Below, piece by piece: positions 38,363 through 48,720 of a DNA stretch of 64,000 nt. Where the stretch lies: NCBI RefSeq assembly GCF_900456975.1, contig NZ_UGYM01000002.1:930001-994000 (forward strand), given 5' to 3'. The DNA is from Shewanella baltica (GTDB lineage Bacteria; Pseudomonadota; Gammaproteobacteria; Enterobacterales; Shewanellaceae). Both the position numbers and the translations under genes were made by a program. Position 1 is the stretch's first letter; each line of letters starts with the position of its first letter. A model generated the notes under the pieces. It did no database searches and was not told where the DNA came from. It saw nothing but the letters and a program-made list of their open reading frames with translations.

Positions 38363-40933
38363 TTAGCTCAGACGTTTCAGCTCATAGAGCAAATCAAGTG
38401 CCTGCTTTGGCGTTAAGTTATCGGGATTAATGCTACTTAACTTCGTTAGCGCTGGATTCTCAACCGGTTCAGGTAACGCGAGTAAGCTTTGAATAGGCGT
38501 CCTCGTTCCTTCAGCTTGATGATCGCGACTCTCCAATTGCTGCAACTTATGTTTAGCGGCTTTAATTACCTTATTTGGCACACCGGCAAGTGCCGCAACT
38601 TGTAAGCCGTAGCTTTTACTGGCGGCGCCTTCTTGCACTGCATGCATAAAGGCGATGGTATCGTCGTGTTCAATGGCATCAAGGTGCACATTGTAAACAC
38701 CAGCCATTAATTCAGGTAACTGAGTTAATTCAAAATAATGGGTGGCGAATAGGGTCATAGCGCCGACTTGCTGGGCTAAATACTCTGCTGCCGACCAAGC
38801 GAGCGATAAACCATCATAGGTGGATGTGCCGCGGCCGATTTCATCCATTAACACTAAGCTACTGGCGGTGGCGTTGTGTAGAATGTTGGCGGTTTCTGTC
38901 ATTTCGACCATAAAGGTTGAACGGCCAGAGGCCAGATCGTCAGAGGCGCCAATACGGGTAAAGATACGATCGATAGGGCCTATCAGTGCGCGATCTGCTG
39001 GCACAAAACAGCCAATGTGGGCCATCAGCGTGATCAAAGCGACTTGACGCATATAGGTCGATTTACCGCCCATGTTAGGTCCGGTGACAATCAACATACG
39101 TCTTTGATTGTGCAAGGTGACTGGGTTAGCGATAAACGGTGTTTGACTCACACGTTCCACCACTGGGTGACGACCAGCCTCTATCTGTACGCCGATATCT
39201 TGGCTCAGCTCTGGGCAAGTGTAGCCTAAGGTTTCGGCGCGCTCAGCAAAGTTACTTAACACATCAAGTTCTGCCGCCGCTCGAGCAAAAGCTTGTAATT
39301 CATGTAATTTTGGCAGAATAAGATCAAATAATTGTTCCCATAACTGCTTTTCGAGTGCCAGTGCTTTACCTTGGCTCGAGAGCACTTTTTCTTCGTACTC
39401 CTTAAGTTCGGGCGTGATATAACGCTCCATATTCTTAAGGGTTTGACGTCGTTGGTAATTGAGTGGCACTTGCGAGGATTGCAAGCGACTCACTTCGATG
39501 TAATAGCCGTGTACACGGTTATAGCCGACTTTAAGTGTGTTGATACCTGTACGTTCTTTTTCTCTGGCTTCGAGTTGTACTAAGTAATCGCTCGCACCTT
39601 CGCTAAGACCGCGCCATTCATCTAATTCGCTGTTGTAGCCTTCACGGATCACTCCGCCATCGCGGATAAGCATGGGAGGATTATCGACTATCGCGCGCTC
39701 AAGTAAGGCTTGTTCAGCGGGGAATTCCCCTAAGTGTTGCCGTAATTGAGTCGTGTGCGGCGCGCTCAGTGTGCTTAAACTCTGTTGTAATTCAGGTAGT
39801 AAGCCCAGCGCTTGACGTAAACGGGCAAAGTCCCTTGGGCGAGCGGTACGCAGCGCGAGTCTTGCCATGATACGTTCGATATCGCCAAGCGCTTTTAACT
39901 GCTCATGCAAACCTTCGTGGGCGGCAGTATCGAGCAGTTCAGTCACCGCCTGTTGGCGTGCTTTGATGTGTTTTGGATCTCGCAGCGGCTGATGGATCCA
40001 GCGTTGCAACATACGACTGCCCATAGGCGTTGCCGTGTTATCCAATACTGCGGCTAAGGTATTATCGCGGCCACCGGCAAGGTTTTGAGTGAGTTCTAGA
40101 TTTCGACGCGTTGCCGCATCAAGCACTATGCTATCGGTTTGATTAAAGCGGGTAATGGCATTGATATGGGGCAGGGCTGTGCGCTGTGTGTCTTTGACAT
40201 ATTGCATCAAGCAACCTGCAGCCTGCAGTGATAAACGTGCATCTGCAATACCAAAACCATGCAAGTCTTTCGTGCCAAACTGAGCCAGTAGTAACTTGAT
40301 GCTAGTGTCGTAATCAAATTCCCATTCAGGGCGACGACGTTTACCTTTAAAACCGTTTAGTAGACCTAGTTCGCCAAAGTCTTCACTGTAGAGAATTTCA
40401 ACGGGATTAGTGCGTTGTAATTCAGCTTCTAATGACTCTCGCGTGTCGAGTTCGGCAATCACAAAACGTCCTGATGAAACATCCAGAGTGGCATAACCAA
40501 AACCGACTTTACCTTGATAAACGGCTGCCAATAGATTGTCTTGACGTTCCTGCAGCAGGGCTTCGTCGGTTAAGGTGCCAGGCGTGACGATACGCACCAC
40601 TTTACGCTCAACAGGACCTTTAGAGGTTGCTGGGTCGCCAATTTGTTCACATATCGCAACCGATTGACCAATTTGAACTAATTTCGCAAGATAGCCTTCC
40701 ACAGCATGGTAAGGCAGTCCCGCCATGGGGATAGGATCGCCACCACTTTTACCGCGCGCCGTGAGTGAAATGCCTAACAGCTCAGAAGCACGTTTAGCAT
40801 CGTCATAAAACAACTCGTAGAAGTCACCCATGCGATAAAACAGCAACATGTCGTGATGTTCTGCTTTCATGGTCAAGTACTGACGCATCATAGGAGTATG
40901 TTTTTCTAAATCATCGGTATCAATTACATTCAT
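38363..40933 (-). CDS. mutS: DNA mismatch repair protein MutS
   Basis: Mismatch-recognition ATPase, 856 residues, full length. The mismatch-binding domain holds the Phe-x-Glu wedge in [20 protein letters not shown] near residue 33. Connector, lever and clamp regions follow. The ABC ATPase has Walker [17 protein letters not shown] near 620, [14 protein letters not shown], and Walker [19 protein letters not shown] near 695. The C-terminus has the short tetramer-forming tail ([17 protein letters not shown]). It is divergent from recA. No LexA box is seen on its side. Confidence 0.98.
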   Translation of the reverse strand: MNVIDTDDLEKHTPMMRQYLTMKAEHHDMLLFYRMGDFYELFYDDAKRASELLGISLTARGKSGGDPIPMAGLPYHAVEGYLAKLVQIGQSVAICEQIGDPATSKGPVERKVVRIVTPGTLTDEALLQERQDNLLAAVYQGKVGFGYATLDVSSGRFVIAELDTRESLEAELQRTNPVEILYSEDFGELGLLNGFKGKRRRPEWEFDYDTSIKLLLAQFGTKDLHGFGIADARLSLQAAGCLMQYVKDTQRTALPHINAITRFNQTDSIVLDAATRRNLELTQNLAGGRDNTLAAVLDNTATPMGSRMLQRWIHQPLRDPKHIKARQQAVTELLDTAAHEGLHEQLKALGDIERIMARLALRTARPRDFARLRQALGLLPELQQSLSTLSAPHTTQLRQHLGEFPAEQALLERAIVDNPPMLIRDGGVIREGYNSELDEWRGLSEGASDYLVQLEAREKERTGINTLKVGYNRVHGYYIEVSRLQSSQVPLNYQRRQTLKNMERYITPELKEYEEKVLSSQGKALALEKQLWEQLFDLILPKLHELQAFARAAAELDVLSNFAERAETLGYTCPELSQDIGVQIEAGRHPVVERVSQTPFIANPVTLHNQRRMLIVTGPNMGGKSTYMRQVALITLMAHIGCFVPADRALIGPIDRIFTRIGASDDLASGRSTFMVEMTETANILHNATASSLVLMDEIGRGTSTYDGLSLAWSAAEYLAQQVGAMTLFATHYFELTQLPELMAGVYNVHLDAIEHDDTIAFMHAVQEGAASKSYGLQVAALAGVPNKVIKAAKHKLQQLESRDHQAEGTRTPIQSLLALPEPVENPALTKLSSINPDNLTPKQALDLLYELKRLS

Positions 40934-41186
40934 TAAATCGTTATCGTCCGTTGTGACTGCCGTGGTTATGTGGGATTAAGCGCTATGGAAGCAGAAGACT
41001 GCTGTACAATTTTCAGCTAAAAAGACCACGCAAAATTTGCTGCGCCAATCTTAGCAATAATTTACCGAAAATTGAGCCCTTGATGACGGATATTCGTCAA
41101 AGGGATGCAATATCGAATTTGATATTCGCTAAAACCTTAGCCATATTAAAAAATCCCATTAGCTAAAAATAATTCAGCCATAGGTC

Positions 41187-41214
41187 TTGATACTGTATGA
41201 TTGTACAGTATACT
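41187..41214 (+). promoter_or_regulatory. recA promoter with LexA box filling the spacer
   Basis: -35 TTGATA (41187-41192) and -10 TATACT (41209-41214) are separated by exactly the 16 bp CTGTATGATTGTACAG, a perfect CTGT-N8-ACAG SOS operator. LexA bound here would exclude RNA polymerase; damage relieves it. The message has a leader of about 70 bases before the recA ATG. Confidence 0.95.
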
Positions 41215-41290
41215 AGTCCGCAGAATTACCCGTTTGTAAATTGAATATTACTTTTGACAGCTTAAGGCTTGTCTTGATGAGGGAACTGGA

Positions 41291-42358
41291 ATGAAGGTCG
41301 ATCCAAATAAAGAGAAAGCACTTGCTGCGGTATTGATCCAAATTGAGAAACAATTTGGTAAAGGCTCCATCATGAAGCTGGGTGAAGATCGCTCTATGGA
41401 TGTTGAGACCATTTCTACCGGTTCTCTGTCTCTGGACGTTGCTTTAGGTGCTGGCGGTTTGCCAATGGGGCGTATCGTTGAGATCTATGGTCCTGAATCA
41501 TCAGGTAAAACGACACTGACTTTAGAAGTGATTGCCGCAGCGCAACGTGAAGGTAAAACCTGTGCCTTTATCGATGCTGAGCATGCACTCGACCCTATCT
41601 ATGCTAAAAAATTGGGCGTAGATATTGATAACCTGCTGTGTTCACAACCAGATACCGGCGAGCAAGCGCTTGAGATTTGTGATGCATTAACTCGCTCAGG
41701 CGCGGTTGACGTTATCGTCGTCGACTCAGTGGCGGCATTAACGCCTAAAGCTGAAATCGAAGGCGAAATTGGTGATTCTCACATGGGCCTAGCGGCACGT
41801 ATGATGAGCCAAGCTATGCGTAAACTTGCTGGTAACTTAAAGCAATCTAACACCTTACTTATCTTTATCAACCAAATCCGGATGAAGATTGGTGTGATGT
41901 TCGGTAACCCAGAAACGACAACCGGTGGTAACGCGCTGAAGTTCTATGCTTCTGTTCGTTTAGACATTCGTCGTACTGGTGCCATTAAAGACGGCGATGA
42001 AGTTGTCGGTAACGAAACTCGTGTTAAAGTGGTGAAGAACAAGGTTGCAGCACCGTTCAAGCAAGCCGAATTCCAAATCCTTTATGGCCAAGGTATTAAC
42101 CGTACCGGTGAGTTAGTTGACTTAGGCGTAGCCCATAAGTTGATTGAAAAAGCGGGTGCTTGGTACAGCTATAAAGGCGATAAAATCGGTCAAGGCCGTG
42201 CTAATGCGGGTAAATATTTGACTGAAAACCCAGCCATTGCTACTGAAATTGACAAGACATTACGTGAATTGCTTTTGAGCAATCCTAGTGCACTGGCTGC
42301 TAAAGATGATGCTAGCACGGAAGATAATGTTGATTTAGAAACAGGCGAAGTATTCTGA
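41291..42358 (+). CDS. recA: recombinase RecA
   Basis: Strand-exchange ATPase and co-protease for LexA. It has 355 residues, nearly identical in pattern to E. coli RecA. Walker A is [10 protein letters not shown] near residue 66. Walker B is [20 protein letters not shown] near 140. Loops L1/L2 contain [19 protein letters not shown] and [18 protein letters not shown]. The acidic C-terminal tail ([17 protein letters not shown]) is present. The ribosome-binding site GGGAACTGG lies close to the ATG. It is SOS controlled by the LexA box at 41193. Confidence 0.99.
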   Translation: MKVDPNKEKALAAVLIQIEKQFGKGSIMKLGEDRSMDVETISTGSLSLDVALGAGGLPMGRIVEIYGPESSGKTTLTLEVIAAAQREGKTCAFIDAEHALDPIYAKKLGVDIDNLLCSQPDTGEQALEICDALTRSGAVDVIVVDSVAALTPKAEIEGEIGDSHMGLAARMMSQAMRKLAGNLKQSNTLLIFINQIRMKIGVMFGNPETTTGGNALKFYASVRLDIRRTGAIKDGDEVVGNETRVKVVKNKVAAPFKQAEFQILYGQGINRTGELVDLGVAHKLIEKAGAWYSYKGDKIGQGRANAGKYLTENPAIATEIDKTLRELLLSNPSALAAKDDASTEDNVDLETGEVF

Positions 42359-42846
42359 GTCAGTCAGCCCGTCAAATCGCGGTCGCGCTGTTAGCGCGCC
42401 GCGATTATTCCCGCCTACAAATCCGCGATAAATTGCTCGAAAAAGGTTTCGAACTGAATGATATCGAACCTGTGCTCGATGCATGTGAATCCTCCGGTTT
42501 TATCAATGATAATCGCTATGCTGAACTGTTGGTCCGTAGCCACATTAGTCGAGGTCACGGTGCCATCCGCATTCGCCAAGCGATAGCGCAAAAAGGCCTG
42601 TCTAAAGATTGCATTGAAGCGGCGATAACCAATAGTGATTGTGACTGGTTTGAGCTAGCAAAAGATAAAGCCACTAAAAAATATGGAATTCCCCGCGTAA
42701 CAGAAGTGAAGGGCTCTAAAGCCCGGGATCTCATCGCGAAGGAAAAGGCCAAACGAGTGCGGTTTTTAATGGGCCAAGGCTTTAGCTACGATCAAATCAC
42801 TTATGCGTTAGATTCCGATCCCAATGATCTCGACGACGATTATTAA
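42355..42846 (+). CDS. recX: regulatory protein RecX (start codon unclear)
   Basis: Small helical protein that binds RecA filaments and limits recombinase activity. Family features include three-helix repeats with [50 protein letters not shown] and a C-terminal [19 protein letters not shown]. The open frame runs back into the end of recA, and RecX-like sequence ([20 protein letters not shown]) begins right after the recA stop. No ATG, GTG or TTG precedes it: the first ordinary start is TTG at 42433, which would remove half of the first repeat and has no ribosome-binding site. Candidates are CTG at 42355 (overlapping the recA TGA) or ATT at 42352. I give the CTG position; low confidence in the exact start. 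Confidence 0.85.
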   Translation: MSQSARQIAVALLARRDYSRLQIRDKLLEKGFELNDIEPVLDACESSGFINDNRYAELLVRSHISRGHGAIRIRQAIAQKGLSKDCIEAAITNSDCDWFELAKDKATKKYGIPRVTEVKGSKARDLIAKEKAKRVRFLMGQGFSYDQITYALDSDPNDLDDDY

Positions 42847-42908
42847 TCGCCTCAACTCATCGATTGCGATGTAATCTTAAGACTGTAAAAGCTCCTTTTA
42901 ACAAGTCC

Positions 42909-43022
42909 TCAGAAAATCTCCTCTAAAATGTCATCAAATGGGCTTTGTTGCTTTCGTACCCGACACTTTACCCACTTGCTCAAATACTGTACTTTTTGCA
43001 CCCAACCCGCAGAGTCTGTCAT
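42909..43022 (-). CDS. possible small protein, 37 codons
   Basis: Minus-strand ORF between recX and alaS, convergent with recX. The peptide begins MTDSAGWVQKVQYLSKWVKC and ends SPFDDILEEIF, a basic, Trp-containing front and an acidic end, which looks more like a protein than random sequence. AAAGGA lies only two bases before the ATG, closer than ideal. I do not recognise it. It may be a real small protein or chance; the opposite strand has a longer but less protein-like ORF. The rest of the 370-bp gap (42847-43216) should hold the alaS promoter. Confidence 0.35.
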   Translation of the reverse strand: MTDSAGWVQKVQYLSKWVKCRVRKQQSPFDDILEEIF

Positions 43023-43216
43023 CGTCCTTTATTATTGCTGTTTTGCCTCTAGCTACTCTGGTATGGGCTATTCACGCAAAAATATTAAATTCCTGATGTG
43101 CATATCACCAATCAAGGCTGGTCGTCCTTACTCAGTCTGCTTATAATGCTGGGCAAATAGAAATACGGCTAGCCTAAGGCGTAGCTGGTAATGCTTACCC
43201 AATTCAGGATGATTTC

Positions 43217-45841
43217 ATGTATCAAACTACAGCAGAGCTTAGAAGCGCTTTCCTCGAATTTTTCCGCAGCAATGGTCATCAAGTTGTGGACAGTAGTTCA
43301 TTAGTGCCAGGCAACGATCCCACACTTTTATTTACCAATGCAGGCATGAACCAGTTCAAGGACGTGTTTCTTGGCATGGACAAACGCAATTATACGCGTG
43401 CGACCACTGCTCAACGTTGTGTACGCGCCGGTGGTAAGCATAACGATTTAGATAACGTCGGTTATACAGCACGTCATCACACCTTTTTCGAAATGCTGGG
43501 TAACTTCAGTTTTGGTGATTATTTCAAAGAAGAAGCGATTCGTTTTGGCTGGACTTTCTTAACTGAAACTTTAAAGCTGCCGAAGGAACGTCTATGCGTC
43601 ACGATTTATCAAACAGACGATGAAGCCTTTGAAATCTGGAATAAAAAGATTGGTGTTGCTGCTGAGAACATTATCCGTATCGGCGACAATAAAGGTGCTG
43701 CTTATGCGTCAGATAACTTCTGGCAAATGGGTGATACCGGTCCTTGCGGCCCATGTTCTGAGATTTTCTATGACCATGGCGATCACATTTGGGGCGGCCG
43801 TCCTGGCAGTCCTGAAGAAGATGGTGACCGTTTCATCGAAATTTGGAACATAGTGTTCATGCAGTACAACCGTCAAGCATCGGGTGAAATGCTACCTTTG
43901 CCTAAGCCATCGGTTGATACCGGCATGGGGATTGAGCGTATTGCCGCGATTATGCAAGGCGTACATTCTAACTACGAAATCGATATCTTCCGTACGCTGA
44001 TCGCCAAAGCGGCAGAAATCATCGGCGTAAGCGATTTAACCGAGAAGTCACTGCGCGTCATTGCCGACCATATCCGTTCATGTGCATTCCTTATTGCCGA
44101 TGGCGTTATGCCGTCGAACGAAGGCCGCGGTTATGTGCTGCGCCGCATTATCCGCCGCGCAGTTCGCCATGGTAATAAGTTAGGTGCGACCGAAGCTTTC
44201 TTCTACAAGTTGGTTCCGTCTTTGATTGCGGTAATGGGCGATGCGGCCAAAGGGTTAGCTGAGACTCAAGCGATTGTTGAAAAAGCTCTGAAAGCGGAAG
44301 AAGAGCAATTTGCTCGTACGCTTGAACGTGGTTTAGGCATTTTAGATGCGGCCTTAAACGAGTTAAAAGGTGACACCTTAGATGGTGAAACCGTATTTAA
44401 GCTGTATGACACCTATGGCTTCCCAATGGATTTAACCGCTGACGTATGTCGCGAGCGCAACATCATTGTCGATGAAGCAGGTTTCGAAGTCGCTATGGCT
44501 GAACAACGTAGCCGCGCACAAGCTGCCGGTAACTTTGGTGCAGATTATAACGCGGCACTGAAAATTGATGCCGAAACCGCATTCAGTGGTTACACCGAAT
44601 TAGCGGGTCAAGCTAAGATCACTGCGATTTATCAAAACGGTGAGTCAGTGACGGCGATCAAAGCGGGTGACGAAGCGGTTGTTGTACTCGACGTGACACC
44701 TTTCTACGCGGAATCTGGCGGTCAAGTGGGCGATAAAGGCCAACTGGTTGCGAGCGGTGTTGAGTTTACGGTTAACGACACACAAAAGTATGGTCAAGCA
44801 ACGGGCCATCAAGGTGTGTTAGCTACAGGTAACTTGAGTGTTGGCCAAGTTGTTGAAGCGAAAGTCGACAAAAAACTGCGTCACCGTACTCAGTTAAACC
44901 ATTCTGTTACGCATTTACTGCATGCCGCACTGCGTCAAGTGCTCGGTACTCATGTTTCGCAAAAAGGTTCTTTGGTTGATCCTGAGCGTTTGCGTTTTGA
45001 CTTCTCCCATTTCGAAGGTGTAAAAGCCGCTGAATTAAAAGAAGTTGAAGAATTAGTTAACACTCAAATTCGTCGTAACCATGAGCTGAAAACCGCTGAA
45101 ATGGGTATAGACGAAGCCAAAGAGAAAGGCGCAATGGCGCTCTTTGGTGAGAAATATGACTCACAAGTGCGTGTTGTGACTATGGGCGATTTCTCTATCG
45201 AATTGTGTGGTGGTACCCATGTGGGCCGCACGGGCGATATTGGCTTATTCAAAATCACTTCTGAAGCGGGTATTGCTGCGGGTGTGCGTCGTATCGAAGC
45301 CGTTACTGGCGCTGCGGCTATGGCCTATGTGGCGCAGCAACAAGCTGAACTGGAAGAAGCTGCAGCCTTATTGAAAGGCGATGCCAACTCAGTTGTCGCT
45401 AAGTTAAAAGCCCAGCTCGACAAAATGAAGCAACTCGAAAAAGAAATGGCGCAGTTGAAAGATAAACTCGCGGCTGCAGCCAGTGCTGATTTAGTGGGCG
45501 ATGCCGTTGTGGTTAATGGCGTTAACGTACTGATCAAAAAGTTAGACGGCGTTGAGGCAAGCTCATTACGCGGTCTACAAGATGAATTAAAACAAAAATT
45601 GAAATCGGCCATTATCGTTCTTGGCACTGCGCAGGAAGGGAAAGTTAACCTGATCGCCGGTGTGAGTAACGATCTTATCGGCAAAGTCAAAGCGGGTGAG
45701 CTAGTCGCTATGGTCGCTGCACAAGTGGGCGGTAAAGGCGGCGGTCGTCCTGATATGGCTCAAGCGGGCGGTAGCCAGCCAGAAAATCTGGATGCGGCAT
45801 TGGCTCAAGTATTACCTTGGATTACTGAGCGTCTAGCTTAA
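43217..45841 (+). CDS. alaS: alanyl-tRNA synthetase
   Basis: Class II synthetase charging tRNA(Ala), 874 residues, full length. The class II catalytic core is at the N-terminus ([39 protein letters not shown]; motif 3-like region [16 protein letters not shown] near 235). The editing domain has the zinc motif [19 protein letters not shown] near 565 and [13 protein letters not shown] near 665. The C-terminal coiled coil and the Gly-rich C-Ala end ([15 protein letters not shown]) are present. It is followed by aspartokinase and csrA, the usual order in Shewanella and Vibrio. Confidence 0.98.
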   Translation: MYQTTAELRSAFLEFFRSNGHQVVDSSSLVPGNDPTLLFTNAGMNQFKDVFLGMDKRNYTRATTAQRCVRAGGKHNDLDNVGYTARHHTFFEMLGNFSFGDYFKEEAIRFGWTFLTETLKLPKERLCVTIYQTDDEAFEIWNKKIGVAAENIIRIGDNKGAAYASDNFWQMGDTGPCGPCSEIFYDHGDHIWGGRPGSPEEDGDRFIEIWNIVFMQYNRQASGEMLPLPKPSVDTGMGIERIAAIMQGVHSNYEIDIFRTLIAKAAEIIGVSDLTEKSLRVIADHIRSCAFLIADGVMPSNEGRGYVLRRIIRRAVRHGNKLGATEAFFYKLVPSLIAVMGDAAKGLAETQAIVEKALKAEEEQFARTLERGLGILDAALNELKGDTLDGETVFKLYDTYGFPMDLTADVCRERNIIVDEAGFEVAMAEQRSRAQAAGNFGADYNAALKIDAETAFSGYTELAGQAKITAIYQNGESVTAIKAGDEAVVVLDVTPFYAESGGQVGDKGQLVASGVEFTVNDTQKYGQATGHQGVLATGNLSVGQVVEAKVDKKLRHRTQLNHSVTHLLHAALRQVLGTHVSQKGSLVDPERLRFDFSHFEGVKAAELKEVEELVNTQIRRNHELKTAEMGIDEAKEKGAMALFGEKYDSQVRVVTMGDFSIELCGGTHVGRTGDIGLFKITSEAGIAAGVRRIEAVTGAAAMAYVAQQQAELEEAAALLKGDANSVVAKLKAQLDKMKQLEKEMAQLKDKLAAAASADLVGDAVVVNGVNVLIKKLDGVEASSLRGLQDELKQKLKSAIIVLGTAQEGKVNLIAGVSNDLIGKVKAGELVAMVAAQVGGKGGGRPDMAQAGGSQPENLDAALAQVLPWITERLA

Positions 45842-45850
45842 GAGGTTGCT

Positions 45851-47107
45851 GTGCCCCAAAAACGAAAGCTTAGTGGTAGCAAGCTTTTTGTGAAAAAGTT
45901 CGGCGGCACTTCGGTGGGTTCTATTGAACGTATCGAAGCAGTCGCTGAGCAGATTACAAAGTCAGCTCACAATGGTGAGCAGCAAGTCTTAGTTTTATCA
46001 GCGATGGCGGGTGAGACTAATCGCTTGTTTGCACTGGCAGCACAAATTAATCCGCGGGCCTCGGCGCGCGAATTAGACATGTTAGTGTCAACGGGTGAGC
46101 AAGTGAGCATTGCCTTGATGTCGATGGCGTTACAGCGTCGCGGTATTAAGGCGAAATCCCTTACGGGCGATCAGGTACAAATTCATACGAACAGTCAATT
46201 TGGCCGTGCCAGCATCGAGCGGGTGGATACTGAGTATTTGCAATCCTTATTAGCCGACGGTGTTGTGCCGATCGTTGCAGGGTTTCAAGGCATCGATCCT
46301 CAAGGCGAAGTCACCACCTTAGGACGCGGTGGTTCAGATACCACTGCTGTAGCCTTAGCGGCGGCGTTAGAAGCCGATGAATGCCAGATTTTTACCGATG
46401 TGGCAGGGGTATTCACCACAGATCCGAATATCGATAGCAGTGCCCGTCGTCTCGATGTGATTGGGTTTGATGTGATGCTCGAAATGGCAAAGTTAGGCGC
46501 TAAAGTACTGCATCCCGATTCAGTCGAATACGCCGAGCGTTTTCGTGTGCCATTGCGAGTCTTGTCGAGTTTTGAAGCTGGGCAGGGGACGTTAATCCAA
46601 TTTGGCGACGAGTCTGAACTCACTATTGCCTCGTTAGTCCAAGGTATTGCGATTAATAAGGCGCTGGCAACGCTGACGATTGAAGGGCTGTTTACCACCA
46701 GTGAACGTTATCAAGCGCTGTTAGGCTGCTTAACGCGATTGGAAATCGATGTGGAATTTATTTCCCCATTGAGGATCCACGAGGATGATCCTTCGGGTCG
46801 AGTTAGTTTTATGCTCGCTGAAGCTAAGGTTGATACTCTGCTTAATGAGCTCGAAGGCTTAAGCGAAAGCCTTGCTCTCGGACCATTGATTATCGAACGG
46901 CAACGTGCAAAAGTATCTTTAGTTGGCAAAGGTTTACAGGCAAAAATGGGATTATTGACTAAGATGTTAGAAGTCTTGGGTAATGAAACTATTCATGCTA
47001 AGTTACTCACGACGTCAGAGAGTAAATTGTCAACCGTTATCGATGAAAGGGACTTACACAAGGCGGTTCGGGCGTTACATCACGCTTTCGAGCTAAATAA
47101 GGTGTAA
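45851..47107 (+). CDS. lysC: aspartate kinase
   Basis: First enzyme of the aspartate pathway to Lys, Thr and Met: phosphorylates aspartate. It has 418 residues. The amino acid kinase domain begins LFVKKFGGTSVGSIERI (Lys-Phe-Gly-Gly signature) with GRGGSDTTAVALAAAL near 157 and DVAGVFTTDP near 182. Two C-terminal ACT domains (about 265-335 and 350-410) imply feedback control by an amino acid. GTG is the start, with AGAGG five bases upstream, nine bases after alaS, so co-transcription is likely. The gene symbol is given for the class of monofunctional enzyme; which paralogue it is cannot be told. Confidence 0.92.
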   Translation: MPQKRKLSGSKLFVKKFGGTSVGSIERIEAVAEQITKSAHNGEQQVLVLSAMAGETNRLFALAAQINPRASARELDMLVSTGEQVSIALMSMALQRRGIKAKSLTGDQVQIHTNSQFGRASIERVDTEYLQSLLADGVVPIVAGFQGIDPQGEVTTLGRGGSDTTAVALAAALEADECQIFTDVAGVFTTDPNIDSSARRLDVIGFDVMLEMAKLGAKVLHPDSVEYAERFRVPLRVLSSFEAGQGTLIQFGDESELTIASLVQGIAINKALATLTIEGLFTTSERYQALLGCLTRLEIDVEFISPLRIHEDDPSGRVSFMLAEAKVDTLLNELEGLSESLALGPLIIERQRAKVSLVGKGLQAKMGLLTKMLEVLGNETIHAKLLTTSESKLSTVIDERDLHKAVRALHHAFELNKV

Positions 47108-47225
47108 TTAAATAACCGTTTGAGTATTGAATACTATTAATTTGTACTAAGCTGACCTTATAATAAGCCCATCTACCGGATGAGTGCCGTGTGTAAGCTG
47201 AATTAAGAAATAAAGGAGCTATCGA

Positions 47226-47423
47226 ATGCTGATTTTGACTCGTCGTGTTGGCGAAACACTGATGATTGGTGATGAAGTCACAGTTACAGTGCTAGGGGTA
47301 AAAGGCAATCAAGTGCGTATAGGTGTGAATGCACCAAAAGAGGTTTCTGTTCACCGTGAAGAAATCTACCAACGCATTCAATCTGAAAAATCAGGTACAC
47401 CATCGGAAGGTGGTAACTTTTAG
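47226..47423 (+). CDS. csrA: carbon storage regulator CsrA
   Basis: Dimeric RNA-binding protein that blocks or stabilises target mRNAs by binding GGA hairpins. It has 65 residues, full length, with [20 protein letters not shown] at the N-terminus and the RNA-binding block [11 protein letters not shown] near 43. AAAGGAGC lies five bases upstream of the ATG, a strong site. BarA, also in this window, controls CsrA indirectly through small RNAs. csrA between alaS and a tRNA(Ser)-tRNA(Arg) array is the conserved arrangement. Confidence 0.99.
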
Positions 47424-47458
47424 TACCTTGTCTTGGCAAGAGTATTACGGCAACAGAA

Positions 47459-47484
47459 GAGTCAGTTTTTTAACTGGCTTTTTT
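47459..47484 (+). terminator. terminator after csrA
   Basis: AGTCAGTT/AACTGGCT imperfect stem with a short T-rich loop, followed by TTTTTTATTTTTT, 36 bases after the csrA stop. Confidence 0.75.
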
Positions 47485-47585
47485 ATTTTTTAGACCGAAA
47501 GATTGGCGCAAATCAATACATTGGCTTGATATAGCAGCAATGTGATTAAAAACAGTTCAAATGGAATCTGTTTCGGAAAAAGGGT

Positions 47586-47613
47586 TTGACTTATTTTCGT
47601 CAAACAGTAATAT
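47586..47613 (+). promoter_or_regulatory. promoter of the tRNA array with GC-rich discriminator
   Basis: -35 TTGACT (47586-47591) and -10 TAATAT (47608-47613) with a 16-bp spacer, then GTGCGCC before the expected start near 47620. A GC-rich discriminator is typical of stable-RNA promoters repressed by ppGpp in the stringent response. The first tRNA starts at 47629. Confidence 0.75.
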
Positions 47614-47628
47614 GTGCGCCAAGAAAAC

Positions 47629-47720
47629 GGAGAGGTGGCCGAGTGGCCGAAGGCGCTCCCCTGCTAAGGGAGTATGGGCTTTAACTCCCATCGAGGGTTC
47701 GAATCCCTCCTTCTCCGCCA
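47629..47720 (+). tRNA. serV: tRNA-Ser (GCT)
   Basis: A 92-nt class II tRNA. Acceptor GGAGAGG pairs with CTTCTCC (one G-T). The anticodon loop CTGCTAA has anticodon GCT (reads AGC/AGU), with a long variable arm (GGGAGTATGGGCTTTAACTCCC region) and GGTTCGAATCC T-arm. CCA is encoded. Confidence 0.97.
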
Positions 47721-47742
47721 TTTCTTACCGATAGAAAACAGT

Positions 47743-47819
47743 GCGCGTGTAGCTCAGCTGGATAGAGTACCTGGCTACGAACCAGGCGGTCGGAGGTTCG
47801 ACTCCTTCCACGCGCACCA
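47743..47819 (+). tRNA. tRNA-Arg (ACG), copy 1
   Basis: A 77-nt cloverleaf: acceptor GCGCGTG/CACGCGC, anticodon loop CTACGAA with anticodon ACG (inosine-modified to read CGU, CGC, CGA), T-loop GGTTCGACTCC, encoded CCA. Same sequence as the other five copies. Confidence 0.98.
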
Positions 47820-47863
47820 TTTTTTATTAGTGTTTGATGTAAAAGTAAATTTAGATACAAGTC

Positions 47864-47940
47864 GCGCGTGTAGCTCAGCTGGATAGAGTACCTGGCTACG
47901 AACCAGGCGGTCGGAGGTTCGACTCCTTCCACGCGCACCA
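47864..47940 (+). tRNA. tRNA-Arg (ACG), copy 2
   Basis: Identical 77-nt gene, 44 bp after copy 1; anticodon ACG, CCA encoded. Confidence 0.98.
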
Positions 47941-48027
47941 TCTCTGCATTAGTTAATCTTTAACTCATCAGTTTTGAATTTCAGTTAGAAATTTTGTAGA
48001 TAATTGCTTATAGCAAAATGTTAAAAT

Positions 48028-48104
48028 GCGCGTGTAGCTCAGCTGGATAGAGTACCTGGCTACGAACCAGGCGGTCGGAGGTTCGACTCCTTCCACGCGC
48101 ACCA
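48028..48104 (+). tRNA. tRNA-Arg (ACG), copy 3
   Basis: Identical 77-nt gene. The spacer after it (AATTTAGATTAATATGATT...) resembles that after copy 4, a mark of tandem duplication. Confidence 0.98.
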
Positions 48105-48152
48105 ATTTAGATTAATATGATTTCGGTCGTATTAATGTTTACCGTTTTAAAT

Positions 48153-48229
48153 GCGCGTGTAGCTCAGCTGGATAGAGTACCTGGCTACGAACCAGGCGGT
48201 CGGAGGTTCGACTCCTTCCACGCGCACCA
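48153..48229 (+). tRNA. tRNA-Arg (ACG), copy 4
   Basis: Identical 77-nt gene; its downstream spacer (AATTTAAGCTAATATGATT...) is a diverged copy of the spacer after copy 3. Confidence 0.98.
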
Positions 48230-48287
48230 ATTTAAGCTAATATGATTGCGATTGTTTCAATTAAATTAGTGTTTTACCGTTTAACAT

Positions 48288-48364
48288 GCGCGTGTAGCTC
48301 AGCTGGATAGAGTACCTGGCTACGAACCAGGCGGTCGGAGGTTCGACTCCTTCCACGCGCACCA
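48288..48364 (+). tRNA. tRNA-Arg (ACG), copy 5
   Basis: Identical 77-nt gene, followed by the second tRNA-Ser. Confidence 0.98.
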
Positions 48365-48409
48365 ATACAGTTAACAAGACACGTCTTGTTGATTTAAAGC
48401 GTTAAACGC

Positions 48410-48501
48410 GGAGAGGTGGCCGAGTGGCCGAAGGCGCTCCCCTGCTAAGGGAGTATGGGCTTTAACTCCCATCGAGGGTTCGAATCCCTCCTTCTCCGCC
48501 A
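48410..48501 (+). tRNA. tRNA-Ser (GCT), second copy
   Basis: Identical in sequence to the first tRNA-Ser(GCT) of the array; long variable arm, CCA encoded. E. coli has only one Ser gene in the corresponding array. Confidence 0.97.
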
Positions 48502-48604
48502 TTCTATTCTCTTAGTCGAGGGGAATAGAATAAATTTGCGAGATAAAAGTGCTTATCCTAGACTCAATCTTGATTGGATCTGTTAGAAGTACAAAAACGA
48601 GTTT

Positions 48605-48681
48605 GCGCGTGTAGCTCAGCTGGATAGAGTACCTGGCTACGAACCAGGCGGTCGGAGGTTCGACTCCTTCCACGCGCACCA
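48605..48681 (+). tRNA. tRNA-Arg (ACG), copy 6
   Basis: Identical 77-nt gene, last of the array, directly before a terminator. The Ser-Arg order repeats the start of the array. Confidence 0.98.
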
Positions 48682-48688
48682 TATAGAT

Positions 48689-48720
48689 AAGCCATGCAAG
48701 CAATTGCAGGGCTTTTTTAT
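48689..48720 (+). terminator. terminator of the tRNA array
   Basis: AAGCC-a-TGCAA / TTGCA-g-GGCTT stem with a 4-nt loop, then TTTTTATTTTT, eight bases after the last tRNA. Confidence 0.88.

Noticed and set aside
42928..43146. 72-codon plus-strand ORF and the string GGGCTTTGTTGC (42940-42951), which resembles ends of some IS5/IS6 elements.
   Set aside because: Cys/Ser/Tyr-rich translation is unlike a real protein, and no matching second end or transposase piece was found.
47743..48681. Regularly spaced 77-bp identical repeats that could resemble a CRISPR-like array.
   Set aside because: Each repeat folds as a complete tRNA-Arg with CCA; spacers vary in length and no cas genes are present.
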